From NCBI GenBank assembly GCA_029582155.1, contig CM055909.1, positions 20,432,798 to 20,496,797 on the forward strand: a DNA stretch of 64,000 nucleotides, written 5' to 3'. The notes under the pieces were generated by a model. It ran no database searches and was not told where the DNA came from. It was given only the letters and a program-made list of their open reading frames with translations. This DNA comes from Panopea generosa (lineage: Eukaryota; Mollusca; Bivalvia; Adapedonta; Hiatellidae). The position numbers and the translations under genes are program-made. Numbering within the stretch: position 1 is the first letter of the stretch; each line of letters opens with the position of its first letter. Shown piece by piece: positions 1-12,902 of this stretch.

Positions 1-235
1 GGCGTGAAATAAACACCTAAATATTTATAAAATTTGACAACATCTATAGTTTCTCCACAATAAGTCCACTTTTCTGTAAGCTTGACGATACCTCCATTTC
101 TAAAAACAACAATTTTTGATTTATCGAGATTAATTTTCATATCAACAGATGCACAGAATTGTTCAATATAATTAATTTGTCTTTGAAGATGTACAACAGT
201 ATCAAGGGAAAGAGTAGAACTTAAGGTTAAATTTC
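1..235 (-). mobile_element. Non-LTR (LINE) reverse transcriptase fragment, cut by the window edge
   Basis: Read on the minus strand, about 72 codons from position 218 down to 1 are open. They give the post-YADD part of a LINE reverse transcriptase: a helix with 'LQRQINYIEQFC', then 'MKINLDKSKIVVFRNGG', an aromatic 'KWTYCGE' and 'FYKYLGVYFT'. The N-(L/D)K(S/T)K-(I/M)VF block and the YLGV block are typical of the RT thumb-side region of mollusc and echinoderm LINEs. Upstream the frame is lost: stops appear near 236, and a weak match to the preceding RT part seems to continue in another frame to about 285. This is therefore a decayed copy that continues beyond the left edge. The superfamily (L2/CR1-like or RTE-like) cannot be decided here. 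Confidence 0.8.
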
Positions 236-412
236 AGCAATGAACTCATTTAATGATTGTTCATTTAGCAAAGACCACACAATACTTTTTTCCTCCATCA
301 GACATATTCACGAGAGAGTTGCCCAAGCTGACATTCATACCATTGACCTGTAAAATAATTGAATAAACATTTTTCAGACAGGTAGTTTTTCTTAACCTCG
401 TTCTGAACTTTA

Positions 413-831
413 TGTTGTTATTATCTGGTTTTGTTGTTGTTGGGGATCAAATTATAACTGCAATCATATATGTCCCGAAAGGAGTGTATATTTGAACTTA
501 TATATATTATGTACATCAACATACAGAAATCAAATACATGTAAAATGAGATATCAATATTTTATACATATATATTGTTTAACAGAAATAGATGTTGTTAA
601 ACAGAATTCAAACACATATTAACATATGTTACAAAACAGAATCAATTATCAATAATTTATTAACAATACTACACGATTTTAATAGCTGGGGAATTACTCG
701 CTTAAGTGAGAGATTGTGAAAAGAATGAGATATGGCGACTTAAATTTATTATAGTCTAGTTACTAAATGTAATTCTTAATTTCTTAATAACATAATGATC
801 ACATTTGTTCGGTGAACAATATATTTTTAAA
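413..831 (+). repeat. Large direct repeat, copy 1
   Basis: About 420 bp, from 'gttgttattatctggttttg' to 'gaacaatatatttttaaaaa', recurs almost unchanged at 1590-2035. It includes 'ctgcaatcatatatgtcccg', an AT-rich stretch and 'ttcggtgaacaatatatttt'. It is non-coding. The two copies lie about 760 bp apart, but I see no TG...CA ends, primer-binding site or polypurine tract that would make them LTRs. Confidence 0.75.
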
Positions 832-946
832 AATAGTTTCTTAATTACAAATCATTAAATCGAGACAGTTTTAACTCAATATTTTAACAGAAGTTTGCGT
901 TATAGTTATTTAATTTAAACAGAATATTTGAACTAAACCGTTTTCT

Positions 947-986
947 TACCTGCAATCATATATGTCCCGAAAAGAGTGTATATCTG
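947..986 (+). repeat. Short third piece of the direct repeat
   Basis: 'ctgcaatcatatatgtcccg' plus the following 'aaaagagtgtat' matches the internal start of the 413-831 and 1590-2035 copies, but diverges after about 35 bp. It may be a truncated tandem copy. Confidence 0.6.
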
Positions 987-1589
987 AACTGCGAACCCAG
1001 TCTTATATATACACCTACTTCAGGATATAATTACAGGAAACTGTTTAATTATTTGTCAATGCAATTATTTGATCTTCGTTTGATTGTCCTTTAGGCACAA
1101 ATTGACCAATAAAACTTTCATGTATGATAAAAAATAAAGATTAATACTTCCATTTCAACAACTATGGCTAACATGTTATTCAATATTTTAATAATAATTG
1201 TTGAAATAATAACTTAAACATTAACACAAAATTTGTACAATTTCACAAAATAAAATCTTTGTGAAAAATTCCCCCGCTCACAATACAATGCTTTGCATTG
1301 GAAAAAAAATATGGTTCGTAAGCGAGGTTCTTTTCATGTTTGATTCCTGGATCATCATACAGTATGCTATTATTTTTATTACGATGTACATTGATGAGAT
1401 TGAAAATATTAAATATATACACAGTTAAACAAAAGTCTATAGTTCTCTGTTGTTGTTGGTTTCTATTGAAGGTGGTAATGTTGAAACTATTGTCTGGTTG
1501 AGTGGTGCGCGTTATCCTGTTGTGAAGTTGAAATCTCGTGTTGGCTCTGTCGTATCGTACTGGAATTGGTGTGACGTCGGTGGCTCTAT
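987..1589. other. AT-rich spacer between direct repeats, no gene seen
   Basis: No open frame with recognisable content on either strand. The sequence becomes GTT-rich toward the right end. Confidence 0.5.
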
Positions 1590-2035
1590 GTTGTAATTAT
1601 CCGGTTTTGTTGTTGTTGTTTTTGTTGTTGTAGTAGTTGTTGTTGTCGGGGAACAAATGATAACTGCAATCATATATGTCCCGAAAAGAGTGTATATTTG
1701 AACATATATATATTATGTACATCAACATACAGAAATCAAAAACATGTAAACTGAGATATCAATATTTTATACATATATGTTGTTTAACAGAAATAGATGT
1801 TGTTCAACAGAATTCAAACACATATTAACATATGTTACAAAACAGAATCAATGATCAATAATTTATTAACAATACTACACGATTTTAATAGCTGGGGAAT
1901 TACTCGCTTAAGTGAGAGACTGTGAAAAGAATGAGATATGGCGACTTAAATTAATTATAGTCTAGTTACTGAATGTAATTCTTAATTTCTTAATAACATA
2001 ATGATCACAATTGTTCGGTGAACAATATATTTTTA
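1590..2035 (+). repeat. Large direct repeat, copy 2, abutting the satellite array
   Basis: Near-identical to 413-831, except for an expanded GTT/TTG tract (about 1605-1648) and scattered substitutions. The match ends at 'gaacaatatatttttag'. From there copy 1 continues into unrelated AT-rich DNA, while this copy passes directly into the first satellite unit, which fixes the array boundary near 2035. Confidence 0.75.
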
Positions 2036-2816
2036 GTATGGGGAGCTTCACCGTCATAGGGGCAAGCAGGCGCCAGGCCACATTCTCCATCAATCACGCT
2101 CGCTATTGGATCATCACTAAGTGCAGAATGTTACAAGAAACAATTACGGCGACGAAATACAATGCATTGACTTTGCAATCATGCAATGTCGACTTAAAGC
2201 GCGATACTTGTAAAGAGATAGAATACGGACCTGTTTCTTTACAATCACGAAACCCTCTGCTCCGGAAACAGACGAAGTCGCTCTCCGCTTCTCCACCACT
2301 ACACCGCGGCTCGGCTCGTCAACTGATCGTCTCGAACATGTAAATATAAAGAACACAATACACGGAGAAGTAGTGTTACACAATTATACATACATGTTTT
2401 AAATAAACAACACACGATAGAATGCGAAACGCGATTGCAACATATCTACTTGAGATCCACACAACGCCAAACACTAAATCCAAGGGCCACATCTGCCGGC
2501 CTAGGTCTGCCTGCTGCGATCCTTATCAGGTGTGATACGTACACAGGTGTGATACGTACATATGAACAGAAACGGAGAGACATACGTAACACACAAATCT
2601 AGCTACTACTCTTAAGCGCTCCCATAATGAACATGAAATGAAATGAAATGAAATGAAATGGAAAAAAAAATAGTTGGCAGAGCTACCACCAACTAGAGGC
2701 AACTAATCGATACACGCACAATCCTGGCCCAAAGGATTACACGTACACCGCCCTTAACATCAACTGTGCGTTTACATTATGACTCGAAAATCTACAGAAC
2801 CTACAGTACCAGTATA
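2036..2816 (+). repeat. Satellite unit 1, boundary unit (mixed subtype)
   Basis: Carries subtype-B markers in its 3' half ('aaacggagagacatacg', 'gctaccaccaactagaggc', 'cgaaaatctacag'), but keeps the long form at the variable site near 2255-2290 as in subtype A. It also has private changes, such as 'ggcgccaggcc' and 'ccactacaccgcgg'. Divergent edge units are usual where a homogenised array meets unique DNA. Confidence 0.8.
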
Positions 2817-5800
2817 GGGAGCTTCACCGTCATAGGTGCAAGCAGGCACTAGGCCACATTCTCCATCAATCACGCGCGCTATGGGATCATCACTAAGTGC
2901 AGAATGTTACAAGAAACAATTACGGCGACGAAAGACAATGCATTGACTTTGCAATCATGCAATGTCGACTTAAAGCACGATACTTGTAAAGAGATAGAAT
3001 ACGGACCTGTTTCTTTACAATCACGAAACCCTCTGCTCCGGAAACAGACGAAGTCGCTCTCCGCTTCTCCACCAATACACCGCGGCTCGGCTCGTCGACT
3101 GACCGTCTCGAACATGTAAATATAAAGAACACAATACACGGAGAAGTAGTGTTACACAATTATACATACATGTTTTAAATAAACAACACACGATAGAATG
3201 CGAAACGCGATTGCAACATATCTACTTGAGATCCACACAACGCCAAACACTAAATCCAAGGGCCACATCTGCCGGCCTAGGTCTGCCTGCTGCGATCCTT
3301 ATCAGGTGCAATACGTACACAGGTGTGATACGTACATATGAACAGAAATGGAGAGTCATACGTAACGCACAAATCTAGCTACTACTCTTAAGCGCTCCCA
3401 TAATGAACATGAAATGAAATGAAATGAAATGAAATGAAATGGAAAAAAAAATAGTTGGCAGAACTACCAACTAGTGGCAACTAATCGACACACGCACAAT
3501 CCTGGCCCAAAGGATTACACGTACACCGCCCTTAACATCAACTGTGCGTTTACATTATGACTCGAAAAACTACAGAACCTACAGTACCAGTATAGGGAGC
3601 TTCACCGTCATAGGTGCAAGCAGGCGCTAGGCCACATTCTCCATCAATCACGCGCGCTATGGGATCATCACTAAGTGCAGAATGTTACAAGAAACAATTA
3701 CGGCGACGAAAGACAATGCATTGACTTTGCAATCATGCAATGTCGACTTAAAGCACGATACTTGTAAAGAGATAGAATACGGACCTGTTTCTTTACAATC
3801 ACGAAACCCTCTGCTCCGGAAACAGACGAAGTCGCTCTCCGCTTCTCCACCAATACACCGCGGCTCGGCTCGTCGACTGACCGTCTCGAACATGTAAATA
3901 TAAAGAACACAATACACGGAGAAGTAGTGTTACACAATTATACATACATGTTTTAAATAAACAACACACGATAGAATGCGAAACGCGATTGCAACATATC
4001 TACTTGAGATCCACACAACGCCAAACACTAAATCCAAGGGCCACATCTGCCGGCCTAGGTCTGCCTGCTGCGATCCTTATCAGGTGCAATACGTACACAG
4101 GTGTGATACGTACATATGAACAGAAATGGAGAGTCATACGTAACGCACAAATCTAGCTACTACTCTTAAGCGCTCCCATAATGAACATGAAATGAAATGA
4201 AATGAAATGAAATGAAATGGAAAAAAAAATAGTTGGCAGAACTACCAACTAGTGGCAACTAATCGACACACGCACAATCCTGGCCCAAAGGATTACACGT
4301 ACACCGCCCTTAACATCAACTGTGCGTTTACATTATGACTCGAAAAACTACAGAACCTACAGTACCAGTATAGGGAGCTTCACCGTCATAGGTGCAAGCA
4401 GGCGCTAGGCCACATTCTCCATCAATCACGCGCGCTATGGGATCATCACTAAGTGCAGAATGTTACAAGAAACAATTACGGCGACGAAAGACAATGCATT
4501 GACTTTGCAATCATGCAATGTCGACTTAAAGCACGATACTTGTAAAGAGATAGAATACGGACCTGTTTCTTTACAATCACGAAACCCTCTGCTCCGGAAA
4601 CAGACGAAGTCGCTCTCCGCTTCTCCACCAATACACCGCGGCTCGGCTCGTCGACTGACCGTCTCGAACATGTAAATATAAAGAACACAATACACGGAGA
4701 AGTAGTGTTACACAATTATACATACATGTTTTAAATAAACAACACACGATAGAATGCGAAACGCGATTGCAACATATCTACTTGAGATCCACACAACGCC
4801 AAACACTAAATCCAAGGGCCACATCTGCCGGCCTAGGTCTGCCTGCTGCGATCCTTATCAGGTGCAATACGTACACAGGTGTGATACGTACATATGAACA
4901 GAAATGGAGAGTCATACGTAACGCACAAATCTAGCTACTACTCTTAAGCGCTCCCATAATGAACATGAAATGAAATGAAATGAAATGAAATGAAATGGAA
5001 AAAAAAATAGTTGGCAGAACTACCAACTAGTGGCAACTAATCGACACACGCACAATCCTGGCCCAAAGGATTACACGTACACCGCCCTTAACATCAACTG
5101 TGCGTTTACATTATGACTCGAAAAACTACAGAACCTACAGTACCAGTATAGGGAGCTTCACCGTCATAGGTGCAAGCAGGCGCTAGGCCACATTCTCCAT
5201 CAATCACGCGCGCTATGGGATCATCACTAAGTGCAGAATGTTACAAGAAACAATTACGGCGACGAAAGACAATGCATTGACTTTGCAATCATGCAATGTC
5301 GACTTAAAGCACGATACTTGTAAAGAGATAGAATACGGACCTGTTTCTTTACAATCACGAAACCCTCTGCTCCGGAAACAGACGAAGTCGCTCTCCGCTT
5401 CTCCACCAATACACCGCGGCTCGGCTCGTCGACTGACCGTCTCGAACATGTAAATATAAAGAACACAATACACGGAGAAGTAGTGTTACACAATTATACA
5501 TACATGTTTTAAATAAACAACACACGATAGAATGCGAAACGCGATTGCAACATATCTACTTGAGATCCACACAACGCCAAACACTAAATCCAAGGGCCAC
5601 ATCTGCCGGCCTAGGTCTGCCTGCTGCGATCCTTATCAGGTGCAATACGTACACAGGTGTGATACGTACATATGAACAGAAATGGAGAGTCATACGTAAC
5701 GCACAAATCTAGCTACTACTCTTAAGCGCTCCCATAATGAACATGAAATGAAATGAAATGCAATGAAATGAAATGGAAAAAAAAATAGTTGGCAGAACTA

Positions 5801-8800
5801 CCAACTAGTGGCAACTAATCGACACACGCACAATCCTGGCCCAAAGGATTACACGTACACCGCCCTTAACATCAACTGTGCGTTTACATTATGACTCGAA
5901 AAACTACAGAACCTACAGTACCAGTATAGGGAGCTTCACCGTCATAGGTGCAAGCAGGCGCTAGGCCACATTCTCCATCAATCACGCGCGCTATGGGATC
6001 ATCACTAAGTGCAGAATGTTACAAGAAACAATTACGGCGACGAAAGACAATGCATTGACTTTGCAATCATGCAATGTCGACTTAAAGCACGATACTTGTA
6101 AAGAGATAGAATACGGACCTGTTTCTTTACAATCACGAAACCCTCTGCTCCGGAAACAGACGAAGTCGCTCTCCGCTTCTCCACCAATACACCGCGGCTC
6201 GGCTCGTCGACTGACCGTCTCGAACATGTAAATATAAAGAACACAATACACGGAGAAGTAGTGTTACACAATTATACATACATGTTTTAAATAAACAACA
6301 CACGATAGAATGCGAAACGCGATTGCAACATATCTACTTGAGATCCACACAACGCCAAACACTAAATCCAAGGGCCACATCTGCCGGCCTAGGTCTGCCT
6401 GCTGCGATCCTTATCAGGTGCAATACGTACACAGGTGTGATACGTACATATGAACAGAAATGGAGAGTCATACGTAACGCACAAATCTAGCTACTACTCT
6501 TAAGCGCTCCCATAATGAACATGAAATGAAATGAAATGCAATGAAATGAAATGGAAAAAAAATAGTTGGCAGAACTACCAACTAGTGGCAACTAATCGAC
6601 ACACGCACAATCCTGGCCCAAAGGATTACACGTACACCGCCCTTAACATCAACTGTGCGTTTACATTATGACTCGAAAAACTACAGAACCTACAGTACCA
6701 GTATAGGGAGCTTCACCGTCATAGGTGCAAGCAGGCGCTAGGCCACATTCTCCATCAATCACGCGCGCTATGGGATCATCACTAAGTGCAGAATGTTACA
6801 AGAAACAATTACGGCGACGAAAGACAATGCATTGACTTTGCAATCATGCAATGTCGACTTAAAGCACGATACTTGTAAAGAGATAGAATACGGACCTGTT
6901 TCTTTACAATCACGAAACCCTCTGCTCCGGAAACAGACGAAGTCGCTCTCCGCTTCTCCACCAATACACCGCGGCTCGGCTCGTCGACTGACCGTCTCGA
7001 ACATGTAAATATAAAGAACACAATACACGGAGAAGTAGTGTTACACAATTATACATACATGTTTTAAATAAACAACACACGATAGAATGCGAAACGCGAT
7101 TGCAACATATCTACTTGAGATCCACACAACGCCAAACACTAAATCCAAGGGCCACATCTGCCGGCCTAGGTCTGCCTGCTGCGATCCTTATCAGGTGCAA
7201 TACGTACACAGGTGTGATACGTACATATGAACAGAAATGGAGAGTCATACGTAACGCACAAATCTAGCTACTACTCTTAAGCGCTCCCATAATGAACATG
7301 AAATGAAATGAAATGCAATGAAATGAAATGGAAAAAAAAATAGTTGGCAGAACTACCAACTAGTGGCAACTAATCGACACACGCACAATCCTGGCCCAAA
7401 GGATTACACGTACACCGCCCTTAACATCAACTGTGCGTTTACATTATGACTCGAAAAACTACAGAACCTACAGTACCAGTATAGGGAGCTTCACCGTCAT
7501 AGGTGCAAGCAGGCGCTAGGCCACATTCTCCATCAATCACGCGCGCTATGGGATCATCACTAAGTGCAGAATGTTACAAGAAACAATTACGGCGACGAAA
7601 GACAATGCATTGACTTTGCAATCATGCAATGTCGACTTAAAGCACGATACTTGTAAAGAGATAGAATACGGACCTGTTTCTTTACAATCACGAAACCCTC
7701 TGCTCCGGAAACAGACGAAGTCGCTCTCCGCTTCTCCACCAATACACCGCGGCTCGGCTCGTCGACTGACCGTCTCGAACATGTAAATATAAAGAACACA
7801 ATACACGGAGAAGTAGTGTTACACAATTATACATACATGTTTTAAATAAACAACACACGATAGAATGCGAAACGCGATTGCAACATATCTACTTGAGATC
7901 CACACAACGCCAAACACTAAATCCAAGGGCCACATCTGCCGGCCTAGGTCTGCCTGCTGCGATCCTTATCAGGTGCAATACGTACACAGGTGTGATACGT
8001 ACATATGAACAGAAATGGAGAGTCATACGTAACGCACAAATCTAGCTACTACTCTTAAGCGCTCCCATAATGAACATGAAATGAAATGAAATGAAATGAA
8101 ATGGAAAAAAAAATAGTTGGCAGAACTACCAACTAGTGGCAACTAATCGACACACGCACAATCCTGGCCCAAAGGATTACACGTACACCGCCCTTAACAT
8201 CAACTGTGCGTTTACATTATGACTCGAAAAACTACAGAACCTACAGTACCAGTATAGGGAGCTTCACCGTCATAGGTGCAAGCAGGCGCTAGGCCACATT
8301 CTCCATCAATCACGCGCGCTATGGGATCATCACTAAGTGCAGAATGTTACAAGAAACAATTACGGCGACGAAAGACAATGCATTGACTTTGCAATCATGC
8401 AATGTCGACTTAAAGCACGATACTTGTAAAGAGATAGAATACGGACCTGTTTCTTTACAATCACGAAACCCTCTGCTCCGGAAACAGACGAAGTCGCTCT
8501 CCGCTTCTCCACCAATACACCGCGGCTCGGCTCGTCGACTGACCGTCTCGAACATGTAAATATAAAGAACACAATACACGGAGAAGTAGTGTTACACAAT
8601 TATACATACATGTTTTAAATAAACAACACACGATAGAATGCGAAACGCGATTGCAACATATCTACTTGAGATCCACACAACGCCAAACACTAAATCCAAG
8701 GGCCACATCTGCCGGCCTAGGTCTGCCTGCTGCGATCCTTATCAGGTGCAATACGTACACAGGTGTGATACGTACATATGAACAGAAATGGAGAGTCATA

Positions 8801-11800
8801 CGTAACGCACAAATCTAGCTACTACTCTTAAGCGCTCCCATAATGAACATGAAATGAAATGAAATGCAATGAAATGAAATGGAAAAAAAAATAGTTGGCA
8901 GAACTACCAACTAGTGGCAACTAATCGACACACGCACAATCCTGGCCCAAAGGATTACACGTACACCGCCCTTAACATCAACTGTGCGTTTACATTATGA
9001 CTCGAAAAACTACAGAACCTACAGTACCAGTATAGGGAGCTTCACCGTCATAGGTGCAAGCAGGCGCTAGGCCACATTCTCCATCAATCACGCGCGCTAT
9101 GGGATCATCACTAAGTGCAGAATGTTACAAGAAACAATTACGGCGACGAAAGACAATGCATTGACTTTGCAATCATGCAATGTCGACTTAAAGCACGATA
9201 CTTGTAAAGAGATAGAATACGGACCTGTTTCTTTACAATCACGAAACCCTCTGCTCCGGAAACAGACGAAGTCGCTCTCCGCTTCTCCACCAATACACCG
9301 CGGCTCGGCTCGTCGACTGACCGTCTCGAACATGTAAATATAAAGAACACAATACACGGAGAAGTAGTGTTACACAATTATACATACATGTTTTAAATAA
9401 ACAACACACGATAGAATGCGAAACGCGATTGCAACATATCTACTTGAGATCCACACAACGCCAAACACTAAATCCAAGGGCCACATCTGCCGGCCTAGGT
9501 CTGCCTGCTGCGATCCTTATCAGGTGCAATACGTACACAGGTGTGATACGTACATATGAACAGAAATGGAGAGTCATACGTAACGCACAAATCTAGCTAC
9601 TACTCTTAAGCGCTCCCATAATGAACATGAAATGAAATGAAATGCAATGAAATGAAATGGAAAAAAAAATAGTTGGCAGAACTACCAACTAGTGGCAACT
9701 AATCGACACACGCACAATCCTGGCCCAAAGGATTACACGTACACCGCCCTTAACATCAACTGTGCGTTTACATTATGACTCGAAAAACTACAGAACCTAC
9801 AGTACCAGTACAGGGAGCTTCACCGTCATAGGTGCAAGCAGGCGCTAGGCCACATTCTCCATCAATCACGCGCGCTATGGGATCATCACTAAGTGCAGAA
9901 TGTTACAAGAAACAATTACGGCGACGAAAGACAATGCATTGACTTTGCAATCATGCAATGTCGACTTAAAGCACGATACTTGTAAAGAGATAGAATACGG
10001 ACCTGTTTCTTTACAATCACGAAACCCTCTGCTCCGGAAACAGACGAAGTCGCTCTCCGCTTCTCCACCAATACACCGCGGCTCGGCTCGTCGACTGACC
10101 GTCTCGAACATGTAAATATAAAGAACACAATACACGGAGAAGTAGTGTTACACAATTATACATACATGTTTTAAATAAACAACACACGATAGAATGCGAA
10201 ACGCGATTGCAACATATCTACTTGAGATCCACACAACGCCAAACACTAAATCCAAGGGCCACATCTGCCGGCCTAGGTCTGCCTGCTGCGGATCCTTATC
10301 AGGTGCAATACGTACACAGGTGTGATACGTACATATGAACAGAAATGGAGAGTCATACGTAACGCACAAATCTAGCTACTACTCTTAAGCGCTCCCATAA
10401 TGAACATGAAATGAAATGAAATGAAATGAAATGGAAAAAAAAATAGTTGGCAGAACTACCAACTAGTGGCAACTAATCGACACACGCACAATCCTGGCCC
10501 AAAGGATTACACGTACACCGCCCTTAACATCAACTGTGCGTTTACATTATGACTCGAAAAACTACAGAACCTACAGTACCAGTATAGGGAGCTTCACCGT
10601 CATAGGTGCAAGCAGGCGCTAGGCCACATTCTCCATCAATCACGCGCGCTATGGGATCATCACTAAGTGCAGAATGTTACAAGAAACAATTACGGCGACG
10701 AAAGACAATGCATTGACTTTGCAATCATGCAATGTCGACTTAAAGCACGATACTTGTAAAGAGATAGAATACGGACCTGTTTCTTTACAATCACGAAACC
10801 CTCTGCTCCGGAAACAGACGAAGTCGCTCTCCGCTTCTCCACCAATACACCGCGGCTCGGCTCGTCGACTGACCGTCTCGAACATGTAAATATAAAGAAC
10901 ACAATACACGGAGAAGTAGTGTTACACAATTATACATACATGTTTTAAATAAACAACACACGATAGAATGCGAAACGCGATTGCAACATATCTACTTGAG
11001 ATCCACACAACGCCAAACACTAAATCCAAGGGCCACATCTGCCGGCCTAGGTCTGCCTGCTGCGGTCCTTATCAGGTGCAATACGTACACAGGTGTGATA
11101 CGTACATATGAACAGAAATGGAGAGTCATACGTAACGCACAAATCTAGCTACTACTCTTAAGCGCTCCCATAATGAACATGAAATGAAATGAAATGCAAT
11201 GAAATGAAATGGAAAAAAAAATAGTTGGCAGAACTACCAACTAGTGGCAACTAATCGACACACGCACAATCCTGGCCCAAAGGATTACACGTACACCGCC
11301 CTTAACATCAACTGTGCGTTTACATTATGACTCGAAAAACTACAGAACCTACAGTACCAGTACAGGGAGCTTCACCGTCATAGGTGCAAGCAGGCGCTAG
11401 GCCACATTCTCCATCAATCACGCGCGCTATGGGATCATCACTAAGTGCAGAATGTTACAAGAAACAATTACGGCGACGAAAGACAATGCATTGACTTTGC
11501 AATCATGCAATGTCGACTTAAAGCACGATACTTGTAAAGAGATAGAATACGGACCTGTTTCTTTACAATCACGAAACCCTCTGCTCTCCGCTTCTCCACC
11601 AATACACCGCGGCTCGGCTCGTCGACTGACCGTCTCGAACATGTAAATATAAAGAACACAATACACGGAGAAGTAGTGTTACACAATTATACATACATGT
11701 TTTAAATAAACAACACACGATAGAATGCGAAACGCGATTGCAACATATCTACTTGAGATCCACACAACGCCAAACACTAAATCCAAGGGCCACATCTGCC

Positions 11801-12902
11801 GGCCTAGGTCTGCCTGCTGCGGATCCTTATCAGGTGCAATACGTACACAGGTGTGATACGTACATATGAACAGAAATGGAGAGTCATACGTAACGCACAA
11901 ATCTAGCTACTACTCTTAAGCGCTCCCATAATGAACATGAAATGAAATGAAATGCAATGAAATGAAATGGAAAAAAAAATAGTTGGCAGAACTACCCAAC
12001 TAGTGGCAACTAATCGACACACGCACAATCCTGGCCCAAAGGATTACACGTACACCGCCCTTAACATCAACTGTGCGTTTACATTATGACTCGAAAAACT
12101 ACAGAACCTACAGTACCAGTACAGGGAGCTTCACCGTCATAGGTGCAAGCAGGCGCTAGGCCACATTCTCCATCAATCACGCGCGCTATGGGATCATCAC
12201 TAAGTGCAGAATGTTACAAGAAACAATTACGGCGACGAAAGACAATGCATTGACTTTGCAATCATGCAATGTCGACTTAAAGCACGATACTTGTAAAGAG
12301 ATAGAATACGGACCTGTTTCTTTACAATCACGAAACCCTCTGCTCCGGAAACAGACGAAGTCGCTCTCCGCTTCTCCACCAATACACCGCGGCTCGGCTC
12401 GTCGACTGACCGTCTCGAACATGTAAATATAAAGAACACAATACACGGAGAAGTAGTGTTACACAATTATACATACATGTTTTAAATAAACAACACACGA
12501 TAGAATGCGAAACGCGATTGCAACATATCTACTTGAGATCCACACAACGCCAAACACTAAATCCAAGGGCCACATCTGCCGGCCTAGGTCTGCCTGCTGC
12601 GATCCTTATCAGGTGCAATACGTACACAGGTGTGATACGTACATATGAACAGAAATGGAGAGTCATACGTAACGCACAAATCTAGCTACTACTCTTAAGC
12701 GCTCCCATAATGAACATGAAATGAAATGAAATGAAATGAAATGAAATGGAAAAAAAAATAGTTGGCAGAACTACCCAACTAGTGGCAACTAATCGACACA
12801 CGCACAATCCTGGCCCAAAGGATTACACGTACACCGCCCTTAACATCAACTGTGCGTTTACATTATGACTCGAAAAACTACAGAACCTACAGTACCAGTA
12901 TA
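2817..12902 (+). repeat. Satellite subtype A block (units 2-14)
   Basis: Thirteen nearly identical units, mostly 777-778 bp. Diagnostic sites are 'gaaatggagagtcatacg', 'actaccaactagtggc', 'cgaaaaactacag' and the long variable segment 'ccggaaacagacgaagtcg'. The unit at 11365 lacks about 20 bp of that segment. Differences inside the block are mostly the (AAATG)n tract (aaatg versus caatg, and copy number) and single-base indels. Such uniformity indicates recent amplification or strong gene conversion. Confidence 0.9.

Noticed and set aside
413-2035. LTR pair around 1.2 kb
   Set aside because: The repeat ends do not fit TG...CA, and the right copy is truncated by the satellite.
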